DNA from: Croceimicrobium sp963974215
Lineage (GTDB): Bacteria > Bacteroidota > Bacteroidia > Flavobacteriales > Schleiferiaceae
Direction of reading: 5' to 3'
Assembly: GCA_963974215.1 (NCBI GenBank)
Contig: CAXBBL010000001.1
Location: forward strand, 124,001 to 188,000
DNA: 64,000 nt
The position numbers and the translations under genes are program-made. This document shows positions 9,210 to 17,829 of this stretch, in pieces (the stretch's first letter is position 1; every line of letters begins with the position of its first letter). The notes under the pieces were generated by a model, which saw only the letters and a program-made list of their open reading frames with translations, was not told the DNA's origin and did not search any database.

Positions 9210-10498
9210 TGAGAAAGCTATATTTCACTTCATGCATCCTACTGGGACTTTGTGCTTGCCAAATAGAGGAAGGAAAAATAGATACAAACTTCACCAAGGT
9301 TTACGGTCGCCAAGGCGAATCAAGTATTTCGGGAATTACAGAATTAGCTAATGGAAATTTACTTCTGGCTGGGCGACTATCTAGGCCTGCCTTTTTAGGC
9401 TCCGAAGCCAGCAGCATTGGCAATGGCGGCAATCTTTCGGAACGCGCTATGTGCATTATATTAACAAATTCTGAAGGGGAAACACTGAAAGAAAGAAGTT
9501 ATCCTATCAGCAATATTGCTATTGACCCAGGTTTCGATATTGGTGATGTATCAGGACTCAGTCAGTTACTAAAAGTTTACCCTCTGCCTAATGGCGGCTA
9601 TATTGGATTAGGTGAATTTCGTGGTTTTGGCATTAGCATTGGACCGCCTTTTAACTTCGAACTGCCCCCAAGCCCGAGTAATACCTCTATGTTTTTAGCT
9701 TATTTCAATGCTAACCTAGAGCTAGAAAAAATTGACCACTTTAATGGTAAAACACCCTGGGATCGAAATTTCTATTCGGTCGGGGTATTAAAACCCAAAC
9801 CCGACCATTCTGGCTTTGTGTTCATGTTAGGTTATAATGTTAGTCTTAATCAACGGTATCTGGGCTTTACCCTGTTCCACCTCGATAATGAAGGGGAAAT
9901 AGTGAGCGAACATCCTTATCATTCACCTTTACTGAGAGTAGCGCGCGATTTCACCTTCTTAGAAAATGGCAATGTGCTTAGCATCGGACAGCAAGGCAAT
10001 TTCATTGCACTAACGGAAATTGACATGAGTTCCAACCAAGAGCTCAGTGCCTACTCCATTAATTTCAAAGGTGTCGGCGGCTTAATTAACAGTAACCCCA
10101 TGTTAGTGGAAAGGACGGTAGCTAATAAAATTGTAGCTTTTTATCCAGCCCCAAGCGATAGCGCCTATATGCATGTGCTAAATACTAATTATGAAACAAA
10201 GTTTATTAAGGAATTGGAACCCAATCTAAGTGACCAATATCCACTAACGAGCTCTGTCTGTGCTAATGGCGACCTCCTTTTGGTTTGCATTGACTTATCT
10301 AACAGTTTAGATGAAAACAGTATTGTTTACCGCTTAAACCCAGAAGGTGAGATGCTTTTTAGAAAAAGATATAGTGGACGAGTGCGCGATATTATTGAAA
10401 GTTCAGACGGAGGAATCCTGTTGTCTAACGACGTAAACTATGGTGGTGGAATTAAAAAAGCCACCCTTCAAAAACTATCTGCTAATGGTGAATTATAA
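9209..10498 (+). CDS. lipoprotein, probable beta-propeller
   Basis: Unrecognised secreted lipoprotein: signal MRKLYFTSCILLGLCAC with Cys at residue 17. The body has repeating units of the form ITELANGNLLLAGRL, VYPLPNGGYIGLGEF and TFLENGNVLSIGQQ, a pattern typical of seven-bladed beta-propellers built from degenerate repeats. Its start overlaps the upstream stop by one base (TAATG), so it is the fourth gene of the AraC-HTH/nSTAND1 operon. It may be a surface-exposed ligand or sensor part of that system. No enzyme motif is seen. Confidence 0.7.
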   Translation: MRKLYFTSCILLGLCACQIEEGKIDTNFTKVYGRQGESSISGITELANGNLLLAGRLSRPAFLGSEASSIGNGGNLSERAMCIILTNSEGETLKERSYPISNIAIDPGFDIGDVSGLSQLLKVYPLPNGGYIGLGEFRGFGISIGPPFNFELPPSPSNTSMFLAYFNANLELEKIDHFNGKTPWDRNFYSVGVLKPKPDHSGFVFMLGYNVSLNQRYLGFTLFHLDNEGEIVSEHPYHSPLLRVARDFTFLENGNVLSIGQQGNFIALTEIDMSSNQELSAYSINFKGVGGLINSNPMLVERTVANKIVAFYPAPSDSAYMHVLNTNYETKFIKELEPNLSDQYPLTSSVCANGDLLLVCIDLSNSLDENSIVYRLNPEGEMLFRKRYSGRVRDIIESSDGGILLSNDVNYGGGIKKATLQKLSANGEL

Positions 10499-11036
10499 AG
10501 CCTCATCAAGAAATAGTCTTCTGGCCATCTTAATGCTGGTGCTATTTGCTTGTGAGAAAAAAGATACGGGCTTGGTAAATAATGACCGAAACCCCTTAAT
10601 TGGAGTTTGGCAATACACTTCCATTTCTGTAGATGGCTATGACTTTCTATTCGCTAGTAACAACTTAGAGCCAGGGGAATATAAGGACGCCCTTGGTGGT
10701 GAAAGAGCAGAATTAGCCAGACGTCATATCAAATATTTCGAAGATGGAACCTATCAATTACAATGGGCTGATCGTGGTGATTACAGCCTGGGAACCGAGG
10801 GAGACCCTAATTGGCAACCGAGCTTTGGCTATTATCAATTGAATGAAGCGGGCGATAGCCTCATTCACAATAAAGGTCTTCCTTATGAAACCTTTTACCT
10901 TCTTAGCATTGATGGAAAGCAAATGCTTAGAACTTCACAACGTTATATGAGTGAGAACAGCACGGAATATGGCAGCCGCGATCTTTGGAGGCGCGGAAAT
11001 ATTGTAGAGTTCACAGAGGTCTTTGAGGTCTTTTAA
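10485..11036 (+). CDS. small lipoprotein, lipocalin-like
   Basis: Last gene of the operon. I choose ATG 10485 because it gives a lipoprotein signal (SLLAILMLVLFACEKK); it overlaps the upstream gene by 14 bases. An earlier frame start at 10440 would put 15 residues ahead of the signal. The mature part (NPLIGVWQYTSISVDG, YFEDGTYQLQWADRGDYSLG) resembles the lipocalin-like domains common in Bacteroidota, with a WxYTS opening and alternating strands. No function can be assigned; it probably works at the envelope with the products upstream. Confidence 0.7.
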   Translation: MVNYKASSRNSLLAILMLVLFACEKKDTGLVNNDRNPLIGVWQYTSISVDGYDFLFASNNLEPGEYKDALGGERAELARRHIKYFEDGTYQLQWADRGDYSLGTEGDPNWQPSFGYYQLNEAGDSLIHNKGLPYETFYLLSIDGKQMLRTSQRYMSENSTEYGSRDLWRRGNIVEFTEVFEVF

Positions 11037-11181
11037 TTAGCAAGACCAGCCTTAAGCCTATCCAGTCTAAAAAGCTTTTTGAGAGAATCTTTTGGCCTGC
11101 TTTAATTTATAAAATTCCAGCTGGGACTAATTTCGGCAAACTAATTGCTACGAGCCACAATCTTTAGTAATTTCACGCCAT

Positions 11182-11189
11182 TAATTTTG
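11182..11189 (+). promoter_or_regulatory. Bacteroidota -7 box TAATTTTG before rpoN
   Basis: TAATTTTG fits the TAnnTTTG -7 consensus and ends only four bases before the rpoN ATG, so the transcript would be leaderless or nearly so. No convincing -33 TTG is seen at the usual distance. Confidence 0.4.
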
Positions 11190-11193
11190 CCCC

Positions 11194-12654
11194 ATGTTAA
11201 AGCAGCAGCTGCAGCAAAAACTCCTTCAGAAACTCTCGCCTCAGCAAATTCAGCTGATGAAGCTGATTCAGTTGCCTACGCTCGCCCTCGAGCAAAAAAT
11301 CAAAGAAGAAATTGAAACCAATCCTGCCCTCGATGAAGGCAGTGAAGCGGACAGCGATGAAGACGATGAGTTCGACTACGATCAAGACTTAAATGAGAGT
11401 AGTGATGAGTCCAATGATGCCGACGATATAAATGTGGATGAGTACCTCAGCGACGATGAGGTGCCCGACTACCGCCTGCAAGCCAACAACTACTCGAAAG
11501 ACGATGAAGATAGCAAGGTGCCCATTTCCGGCGGCATTAGCTTTCACGAATATTTAATCAGCCAATTAGCCACCTTTAGTTTTAACGATCAAGATCGGCA
11601 GATAGCCGAATACTTGGTTGGCAACATTGACGACGATGGTTATATCCGGCGTGAATTACGCGCCATTGTTGATGATTTAGCCTTTACCCAAAATATTTTT
11701 GTGGAAGAAGAAGAGCTAGAAAAAGTGCTGGCTAAGGTGCAAAAAATGGACCCCGCGGGCGTAGGCGCACGAAACTTAAAAGAGTGCCTTTCCCTGCAAT
11801 TGGCCCGAAACACACCCAGTTACCATGTGCGCTTAGCTTCTGAAATAATTAAAGATCACTTCGACGAGTTTACCAAAAAACACTATGAAAAACTGATTCT
11901 TCGCTTAGACATCGACGAAGAAGATCTAAAGCTAGCGATTGAAGAAATTGTTCGTTTAAACCCCAAGCCTGGCAATAGTTCCAGCAACTCGAGCGGCGAT
12001 TTACAAGTGGTAATTCCCGATTATACCATCACCATTAACGACGGAGAGTTAGAGCTTAGTCTTAACTCGCGCAATGCCCCCGAGCTTAACGTTAGCCGCG
12101 AGTACAAAGACATGTTGGAGACCTATAAGGATACCAACAAGAAGAATAAGGCCCAGAAAGACGCGGCCCTTTTTGTAAAGCAAAAGCTCGACAGCGCCAA
12201 GTGGTTTATCGAAGCCATTCGTCAGCGCCAGCAAACGCTAATGATTACCATGAGCGCCATTATGGAGCATCAAAAAGAGTATTTCATTACCGGAGATGAG
12301 CGCAAATTACGCCCCATGATTCTCAAGGATATTGCCGATGAAATTGGCATGGACATCTCGACTGTTTCACGTGTAGCCAGTAATAAGTACGTTTCTACAC
12401 CCTACGGAACTTTTTTAATTAAACAGTTCTTCAGCGAAAGCATGAAAAATGAGGCTGGCGAAGATGTAAGTACTCGAGAGATTAAAAAGATTTTAGAAGA
12501 TTCCATTGGCGAAGAAGACAAACACAGACCGCTTACCGACGATAAACTGGCCGCCTTGCTCAAAGAAAAAGGTTATCCCATTGCCCGCCGAACGGTAGCG
12601 AAATATCGTGAGCAATTGGATATCCCCGTGGCGCGTTTACGCAAAGAATTATAG
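11194..12654 (+). CDS. rpoN: RNA polymerase sigma-54 factor
   Basis: Sigma-54 directs RNA polymerase to -24/-12 promoters that need AAA+ activators. All parts are present: the Gln/Leu-rich activator-interacting region (KLSPQQIQLMKLIQLPTLAL), a long acidic linker (about 45-115), the core-binding region (MDPAGVGARNLKECL), the HTH (DIADEIGMDISTVSRVASNKY, about 365-390) and the RpoN box near the C-terminus (ARRTVAKYREQLDIP). The length of 486 residues is normal. It is followed after one base by a membrane protein gene. No sigma-54 activator gene was recognised in the window. Confidence 0.98.
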   Translation: MLKQQLQQKLLQKLSPQQIQLMKLIQLPTLALEQKIKEEIETNPALDEGSEADSDEDDEFDYDQDLNESSDESNDADDINVDEYLSDDEVPDYRLQANNYSKDDEDSKVPISGGISFHEYLISQLATFSFNDQDRQIAEYLVGNIDDDGYIRRELRAIVDDLAFTQNIFVEEEELEKVLAKVQKMDPAGVGARNLKECLSLQLARNTPSYHVRLASEIIKDHFDEFTKKHYEKLILRLDIDEEDLKLAIEEIVRLNPKPGNSSSNSSGDLQVVIPDYTITINDGELELSLNSRNAPELNVSREYKDMLETYKDTNKKNKAQKDAALFVKQKLDSAKWFIEAIRQRQQTLMITMSAIMEHQKEYFITGDERKLRPMILKDIADEIGMDISTVSRVASNKYVSTPYGTFLIKQFFSESMKNEAGEDVSTREIKKILEDSIGEEDKHRPLTDDKLAALLKEKGYPIARRTVAKYREQLDIPVARLRKEL

Positions 12655-12655
12655 C

Positions 12656-13258
12656 ATGAATAAAAGCCTAGCCAAAGCTATCTCGGTATTATTTCATCCT
12701 GCCATTTATCCCATTATAGGAATATTCCTTATTCTGCGTCATTTACCTTATCATTACTCGCACCGGGTCGTTGTTTTAAGCATTGCCATGGTTTTTATCG
12801 GCACCTATTTAATCCCCGTATTAATCAGTCTTTTGCTTTTTCGCTTACGCCTGATAAGCAGCTTAATGATGGAGAATGCCAAAGACCGCCGCTGGCCCTA
12901 TGCCTTTGGGGCGATCTCTTTTATTTTTACCGCTCACTTTATTTATCAAGCCGAATTAGCCAGTGAAGCCTATCTCTTTCTCTTTGGCTCGGCCTTGGTT
13001 ATCCTACTCCACCTTTTACTACTGAGCTTTTTGAAACCCAGCGCCCATATGGCTGGCATTGGTGGTTTCTTAGCCCTCTTAATGGCTGTTTCCGCCAAAT
13101 ATGCGCTTAACGTTTTACCCTTTATTGTTCTCCTTTTTTTATTAGCGGGGGTTATTGGTAGTGCTCGCTTAACGCTAGATGCGCATACACCGCGCGAATT
13201 GTGGTTGGGATTTATAAGCGGATTGGTAATCGTGTTTTCGACGATTTATTTTATTTAA
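12656..13258 (+). CDS. PAP2-like integral membrane protein
   Basis: Membrane protein of 200 residues with about six hydrophobic helices. The end (ARLTLDAHTPRELWLGFISG) matches the last motif of the PAP2 phosphatidic-acid phosphatase superfamily (R-x-x-x-x-x-H with a following Gly-rich helix), while the earlier KxxxxxxRP and PSGH motifs are not clear, so activity is uncertain. The start at 12656 leaves one base after the rpoN stop; an in-frame start at 12608 inside rpoN is less likely. It probably shares a transcript with rpoN. Confidence 0.75.
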   Translation: MNKSLAKAISVLFHPAIYPIIGIFLILRHLPYHYSHRVVVLSIAMVFIGTYLIPVLISLLLFRLRLISSLMMENAKDRRWPYAFGAISFIFTAHFIYQAELASEAYLFLFGSALVILLHLLLLSFLKPSAHMAGIGGFLALLMAVSAKYALNVLPFIVLLFLLAGVIGSARLTLDAHTPRELWLGFISGLVIVFSTIYFI

Positions 13259-13592
13259 GCTGGGTTCGAAGTCCATCTGCTTAGCGGGAAATTGGCACCT
13301 TATGTTGCTCATTTTCCTACCTGTGAAAGCAAACTTGGTATACTTTTAATCAGCGACTAATATTTTTTCAATCTTCCACTAACTTCTCTCGCTTTGCCGC
13401 TTTTGCCTTAGCCTTAGCACTTAGGGTTTCTCGAGTCTAGGAAGAATTAAAGTCAACTGTTAAATAAGAATAGTACGATTTCTAAGACTTTATTGTCCAA
13501 AAGGACTTGAATGTCGAATGCAAAACTGTGAACCCCAAGTTTGCCAAGCGCCACCGCCTATTATTTTTATTTTTTGTTAGCAACTGGTTTTG
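13259..13592. other. intergenic stretch without recognised gene
   Basis: 334 bases between convergent genes. No reading frame of note. The right end holds GTTAGCAAC (13578-13586), preceded by a CACCGCCTATTAT segment that resembles the junctions of the next two genes. Confidence 0.5.
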
Positions 13593-14459
13593 TTAAAAAC
13601 TAATATTTTGAAATACGTGATCGGATAAACTATCACCATAAACTGAGTTCATCCTAGGGTAGTCGGTGGACAACATATAACCTGTATTTTTATAACTGAA
13701 AACAACAATTTGACCTTTTGCTGATAAAGTGTCACTTTGGTAATTTTCATAATTTCCAACAAATCCATTATTGGCAAATGAATATTTTTTATCAATTAGA
13801 TTAAAGGAGTCGGCTTTACTTTTAAATGTTTTAGGACTAACATTTACGTTTTTATTCAATTCAAAAACAACACATTTAATAGAAAAATCACCTTCCTCAA
13901 AATAGATTGTCGAATGTATCATTTTTATATTTTCTGAATTAACTGTATAGTAGTATGAGTAGGCAGGTAAAGTGAAAAATAGTTTTTCAAACTCTACTAT
14001 TGAATCATTTAAAACAAAGATTGAATTCAATGCAGCAGAATCTGAAACTGCCGTAAAATTACTAAGGGATTCTACTTTGTTTTTCTTTATTGAACTAGTA
14101 TTCCAATTGAGATAAAAAACTAATGCAATGGGCAATAAAACGGCAATAAATGGGCCTGTTGTTTTTCGATTATTATATTCAATAAGATTTGGTAAATGAT
14201 AGTCCCAAAATGGTTTAATAAGAATTACTCCACCAACGCTATTAATAAGTAAATATTTAATAATAGGAAAATCGATTTCCTTTAAAAACAAATTTAATCC
14301 GCCATACCATAAAATTGAAAAAACCATGATCGGTGTAATATATTTTTTCTTATTTACGGCTTTTAGATTGGCGCTGTATAATAACCCACCAAAAAAAGTT
14401 GTTCCTAGGATTGAGAAAAGAAATATAGCCCACTTTCTATAGATTATAGGTTTTGACAT
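13593..14459 (-). CDS. unrecognised membrane protein, AT-rich
   Basis: I do not recognise this protein. The N-terminal half has several hydrophobic segments (IFLFSILGTTFFGGLLYSA, ITPIMVFSILWYGGLNLFL, FIAVLLPIALVFYL). The C-terminal half (from about residue 130) is hydrophilic, rich in Asn/Ser/Lys and strand-like (YSYYYTVNSENIKMIHSTIY), probably extracytoplasmic. Base composition is clearly more AT-rich than the neighbours, which hints at horizontal acquisition. It lies in the same direction as the next small lipoprotein gene, separated by a non-coding junction. Confidence 0.7.
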   Translation of the reverse strand: MSKPIIYRKWAIFLFSILGTTFFGGLLYSANLKAVNKKKYITPIMVFSILWYGGLNLFLKEIDFPIIKYLLINSVGGVILIKPFWDYHLPNLIEYNNRKTTGPFIAVLLPIALVFYLNWNTSSIKKNKVESLSNFTAVSDSAALNSIFVLNDSIVEFEKLFFTLPAYSYYYTVNSENIKMIHSTIYFEEGDFSIKCVVFELNKNVNVSPKTFKSKADSFNLIDKKYSFANNGFVGNYENYQSDTLSAKGQIVVFSYKNTGYMLSTDYPRMNSVYGDSLSDHVFQNISF

Positions 14460-14489
14460 TGAGTATTTACTTGTTTTAACGGTTTGAAT

Positions 14490-14530
14490 AAACGTCTGGG
14501 TAGTATCTATTACTTGTTGTAGGCGGTAGT
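14490..14530 (-). repeat. cassette-like junction sequence
   Basis: The junction between the two AT-rich genes carries ACGTCTGGGTA followed by TTGTTGTAGGCGGTAG. A related word (ACGCCTGGGTA after ACCACCA) sits directly upstream of the second gene at about 15134-15150. The similarity suggests related gene-cassette boundaries, but an attC fold has not been shown. Confidence 0.3.
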
Positions 14531-14575
14531 TTTTGTTTGTTTCTTAGGATTTCCAAAAAGTTCAAAAACTGTTTT

Positions 14576-15124
14576 TTATCCTAGGCCGGTTTTATTCAGT
14601 AAGTATTTGATAATCTTCGTTTTAGTCATTGATGGATTAGTCTCCATTTCAAAAGTGTTTGTTTCCCAAGCAATAACCTGGTCAGGAAGATAAATGTAAA
14701 GAATGAAACGAGTTGGGAAGTTAGGTTTCATTTGCTCCCAAGTTGTATCGTTTTCAATAATTGTCCCTAAATAGGCTTTTACAGGCTCCTGCGTCTTTAT
14801 GCTATCATAAGAACTGGTTAGTAATTCCCAATTCAGATTCTGGATAATCGCAGTATCTGGGTAACTGCTGTAGTTGCTGTTAAGGAAGCAATAATCTTCA
14901 CCTTCGTCATCTGTAAAAAAAGCTTTAATAGTTCTCTCTGTACGTTGTCCTGCAGGAGATTCAATCAACGTCATTATAGTGTCGGCCCTATTCTGTAGGT
15001 TCAATACAATCACACTCTCCATGTTTAATAAGTCTACCCTCTGTGCTTGTCTGTAAGAAGTGCAAGAATCAAGGAGACATAATAGAGAAATGAACAGGAA
15101 ATATAATAGTAGAGTTTTCTTCAT
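14576..15124 (-). CDS. small unknown lipoprotein
   Basis: 182-residue protein with a lipoprotein signal (LLLYFLFISLLCLLDSC, Cys at about residue 21). The mature part is a mixed-strand domain without recognised motifs (SVIVLNLQNRADTIMTLIE, FILYIYLPDQVIAWETN). It is AT-rich like its neighbour at 13593-14459 and may have arrived with it. Function unknown. Confidence 0.7.
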   Translation of the reverse strand: MKKTLLLYFLFISLLCLLDSCTSYRQAQRVDLLNMESVIVLNLQNRADTIMTLIESPAGQRTERTIKAFFTDDEGEDYCFLNSNYSSYPDTAIIQNLNWELLTSSYDSIKTQEPVKAYLGTIIENDTTWEQMKPNFPTRFILYIYLPDQVIAWETNTFEMETNPSMTKTKIIKYLLNKTGLG

Positions 15125-15163
15125 ACCTAATTACCACCAACGCCTGGGTATAAACATCCTTTC

Positions 15164-15850
15164 CTAAAACATAAAACTAAAACCAATCCCAAAGGGACGT
15201 ATCCTTTCTAAAGTAGTGGCTTGAGTGCCGCCCGCAGAGAGTATTTCACCGCCCGTGTATAATGGCGTGAGCGAATAAAAAGCATACAGATTAGTAATAC
15301 CGTAACCTAGCTTTACATAGGCATCTGCGCGAAAGCGCGCCAAATCATCGAGTTGATAATAACGCACCCGTGAGTTTTCACGTCTAATTAGAGAATTATC
15401 TAAGGTTCGTACCCCAGCGCGCGCTCCAAGGTAAAAACGATAAAATTTTCCCGCCTCATTTTTCTTCGAGCGAAAGCGGAGTTCAACTGGAATGTAGAGA
15501 TATTGCAGGTTCTGCGAAGCGCTTTTGAAAGTGGTATCAGTTCCTAGTTCATAATGGCCTTCGCCCGTTTTTAAATCGGTGCTTATCAAATGATTGTTAC
15601 CATAACCTTGAAAGGAATACGACAGACCATATCCTATGCCCCCTCTTTCACTCCAGCTCGATTCAAACATAAAACCTACATCCGCCGCTACGCTCCAAAT
15701 AGCGTTTTCTGTACCCGCGGGCGCATCTGCGAAAGCAAGATAACTGAGGTCGTAAAAAACGAACTTTTCGTGTTTGGGTAAAAGCTTTTTTTGCGCAAGC
15801 ATACCAAGACTTAGAAGAAGGAGAGCAAAAGAATAAAGGGTGGTTTTCAT
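15164..15850 (-). CDS. outer-membrane beta-barrel protein, PorT-like fold
   Basis: Signal peptide (MKTTLYSFALLLLSLGMLAQ) followed by an eight-strand-type outer-membrane barrel (GIGYGLSYSFQGYG, LQYLYIPVELRFRS, FYLGARAGVR, RIRPFGIGFSFMF), ending in Phe. This is the generic PorT-family barrel fold found in many Bacteroidota outer-membrane proteins; there is no reason to equate it with PorT of the T9SS. I use the ATG at 15850, which gives the signal peptide; a start at 15943 would add 31 residues. It is divergent from lysS. Confidence 0.8.
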   Translation of the reverse strand: MKTTLYSFALLLLSLGMLAQKKLLPKHEKFVFYDLSYLAFADAPAGTENAIWSVAADVGFMFESSWSERGGIGYGLSYSFQGYGNNHLISTDLKTGEGHYELGTDTTFKSASQNLQYLYIPVELRFRSKKNEAGKFYRFYLGARAGVRTLDNSLIRRENSRVRYYQLDDLARFRADAYVKLGYGITNLYAFYSLTPLYTGGEILSAGGTQATTLERIRPFGIGFSFMF

Positions 15851-15944
15851 AGATCTTAAATAAGAATTGCAATTTAGAGAAATGAAATCTATCAGAGGAT
15901 AGCAGTTCACAATGGAATTAAGCACACAAACATTTAATTTCAAT

Positions 15945-15952
15945 TACTTTTG
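15945..15952 (+). promoter_or_regulatory. -7 box TACTTTTG before lysS
   Basis: TACTTTTG fits TAnnTTTG and ends 18 bases before the lysS ATG, giving a short leader. The -33 element is not obvious. Confidence 0.45.
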
Positions 15953-15970
15953 CGCGAAATTTCTTAAGCT

Positions 15971-17704
15971 ATGAGTCAGCATTTGTCCGAACAAGAATTA
16001 CAAAGAAGAGAGGCCCTTAAAAGCTTACGCGAGATGGGTATAGACCCCTATCCTGCCGCTGAGTATAAGGCGAGTCATTTTTCTAAGGACATCCACGCCG
16101 CCTACGAAGATAATCCGGAAGCCCAAGAATGGGAAGAAGTATGCATTAGCGGCCGCATGATGACCCAGCGTATTAATGGTAAAGCTTCCTTTGCTGACGT
16201 GATGGACAGCCATGGTCGGGTGCAGGTTTACTTTAACCGCGATATTCTTTGCCCGGGCGAAGACAAAGAGCTTTACAATACTGTTTTTAAACGTTTACTT
16301 GATATTGGTGACTTTATTGGTGTTACTGGTCGCGTTTTTAAAACCAATATGGGCGAAATTACCATTGAAGCACACAGCCTAACCGTACTGAGTAAATCCT
16401 TACGCCCGCTACCTATTGTTAAGAAAGACAAAGAAGGAAATATTTACGATGCCTTTACCAATCCCGAGCAGCGTTACCGCATGCGCTATGTGGATTTAGT
16501 AGTAAACGACAAGGTCAAAAATACTTTTATAACTCGCACTCGCATTATGAATGCCATGCGCGAGTTTTTCAATCGTAAAGACTATTTAGAAGTAGAAACC
16601 CCTATTTTACAGCCTATCCCCGGCGGTGCTGCGGCGCGTCCTTTTATTACGCATCACAATGCTTTAGATATGCCGCTTTACCTGCGTATCGCCAACGAGC
16701 TATACCTAAAACGCCTGATTGTTGGGGGCTTTGAAGGGGTTTATGAATTTGCCAAAGACTTCCGTAATGAAGGGATGGATCGCACCCATAACCCCGAGTT
16801 TACGGTAATGGAAATCTATGTGGCTTATAAAGATTACTTCTGGATGATGAACTTCACCGAAGAAATGTTAGAGCATGTAGTTACTAGCGTTAATAAGGGA
16901 TCTACCGAAGTGAAATTAGGCGACAAGGTGCTAAACTTTAAAGCGCCTTTTGCACGTATCACTATGGTAGATGCGATAAAAGAGCATACCGGCTACGATA
17001 TTACCGGCATGGACGAGGCGGCTTTGCGCGATGTGTGTAAGGCACTCAACATCGAAACGGATGATAGCATGGGTAAGGGTAAATTGATTGATGAGATTTT
17101 CGGCGAGAAATGCGAAGGAAATTACATCCAACCGACCTTTATTACCGATTATCCCGTGGAGATGTCGCCGCTTTGTAAAAAGCACCGCGATAATCCCGAT
17201 TTCACCGAACGTTTCGAATTGATGATTAATGGTAAAGAAGTGGCCAATGCCTATTCGGAGCTAAACGATCCCATCGATCAACGCGAGCGCTTTGAAGAGC
17301 AATTAAACCTTTCTGCCAAGGGCGACGACGAGGCGATGTTTATCGATCAAGACTTCCTTCGCGCTTTAGAATTTGGCATGCCGCCTACTTCAGGAATGGG
17401 TATTGGTATTGATCGCTTAACCATGATGTTGACCGATAATTCCAGTATTCAAGAAGTGCTTTTCTTCCCGCAAATGAAGCCCGAAAATAAAGAGAGCAAA
17501 AAAGTACTGGAACTAAACGACGGTGAAAAAGCGATTTTCGAAATCTTAAAAGTAGAAACACGCTTGGCGCTAGATGACTTAAAAACGCGCTCAGGTCTTT
17601 CCAACAAAGCCTGGGATAAGAGTATTAAAGGTCTAGCCAAGATGGGCTTGAGCAAAGTTGAGAAAACAGAAGAAGGCCTTTTCGTAGAGTTAGCAGAAGA
17701 CTAG
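15971..17704 (+). CDS. lysS: lysyl-tRNA synthetase, class II
   Basis: Charges tRNA-Lys with lysine. The OB-fold anticodon-binding domain covers about 55-170 (ISGRMMTQRINGKASFADV). The class II core includes motif 2 (FRNEGMDRTHNPEFTVMEIY, about 262) and motif 3 (GMGIGIDRLTMMLTDN, about 475). After the normal end (IQEVLFFPQMKPE) there is a C-terminal extension of about 65 residues (NDGEKAIFEILKVETRLALD) with a winged-helix look, as in many Bacteroidota LysRS. Start and stop are unambiguous. Confidence 0.98.
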   Translation: MSQHLSEQELQRREALKSLREMGIDPYPAAEYKASHFSKDIHAAYEDNPEAQEWEEVCISGRMMTQRINGKASFADVMDSHGRVQVYFNRDILCPGEDKELYNTVFKRLLDIGDFIGVTGRVFKTNMGEITIEAHSLTVLSKSLRPLPIVKKDKEGNIYDAFTNPEQRYRMRYVDLVVNDKVKNTFITRTRIMNAMREFFNRKDYLEVETPILQPIPGGAAARPFITHHNALDMPLYLRIANELYLKRLIVGGFEGVYEFAKDFRNEGMDRTHNPEFTVMEIYVAYKDYFWMMNFTEEMLEHVVTSVNKGSTEVKLGDKVLNFKAPFARITMVDAIKEHTGYDITGMDEAALRDVCKALNIETDDSMGKGKLIDEIFGEKCEGNYIQPTFITDYPVEMSPLCKKHRDNPDFTERFELMINGKEVANAYSELNDPIDQRERFEEQLNLSAKGDDEAMFIDQDFLRALEFGMPPTSGMGIGIDRLTMMLTDNSSIQEVLFFPQMKPENKESKKVLELNDGEKAIFEILKVETRLALDDLKTRSGLSNKAWDKSIKGLAKMGLSKVEKTEEGLFVELAED

Positions 17705-17778
17705 AATAGTTAGAAAAACCGTTTATCGAATTATTCTACCGTTTATCGAAGATTATCGGTAATCCTTAAAAAAGCAAA

Positions 17779-17808
17779 AAGGGGTGGCTCGCGAGAACCA
17801 CCCCTTTA
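17779..17808. terminator. bidirectional terminator between lysS and the T9SS protein gene
   Basis: Stem GGGGTGG/CCACCCC (17781-17787 and 17798-17804) around CTCGCGAGAA, with A-rich left and T-rich right flanks. It can serve both convergent genes. Confidence 0.85.
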
Positions 17809-17829
17809 TTATTTTATCTAGACCAGTAC

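Noticed and set aside
13291..13308. Sigma-54-type -24/-12 promoter (TGGCAC ... TTGC) after the rpoN operon
   Set aside because: The spacing between GG and GC is 11 instead of 10 bases and it precedes no gene on that strand.
15164..15850. PorT of the type IX secretion machinery
   Set aside because: Only the general barrel fold is shared; neighbours are not T9SS machinery genes.
17717..17752. Two copies of ACCGTTTATCGAA after lysS
   Set aside because: Short, only two copies, no link to other features; probably chance or a small slippage.
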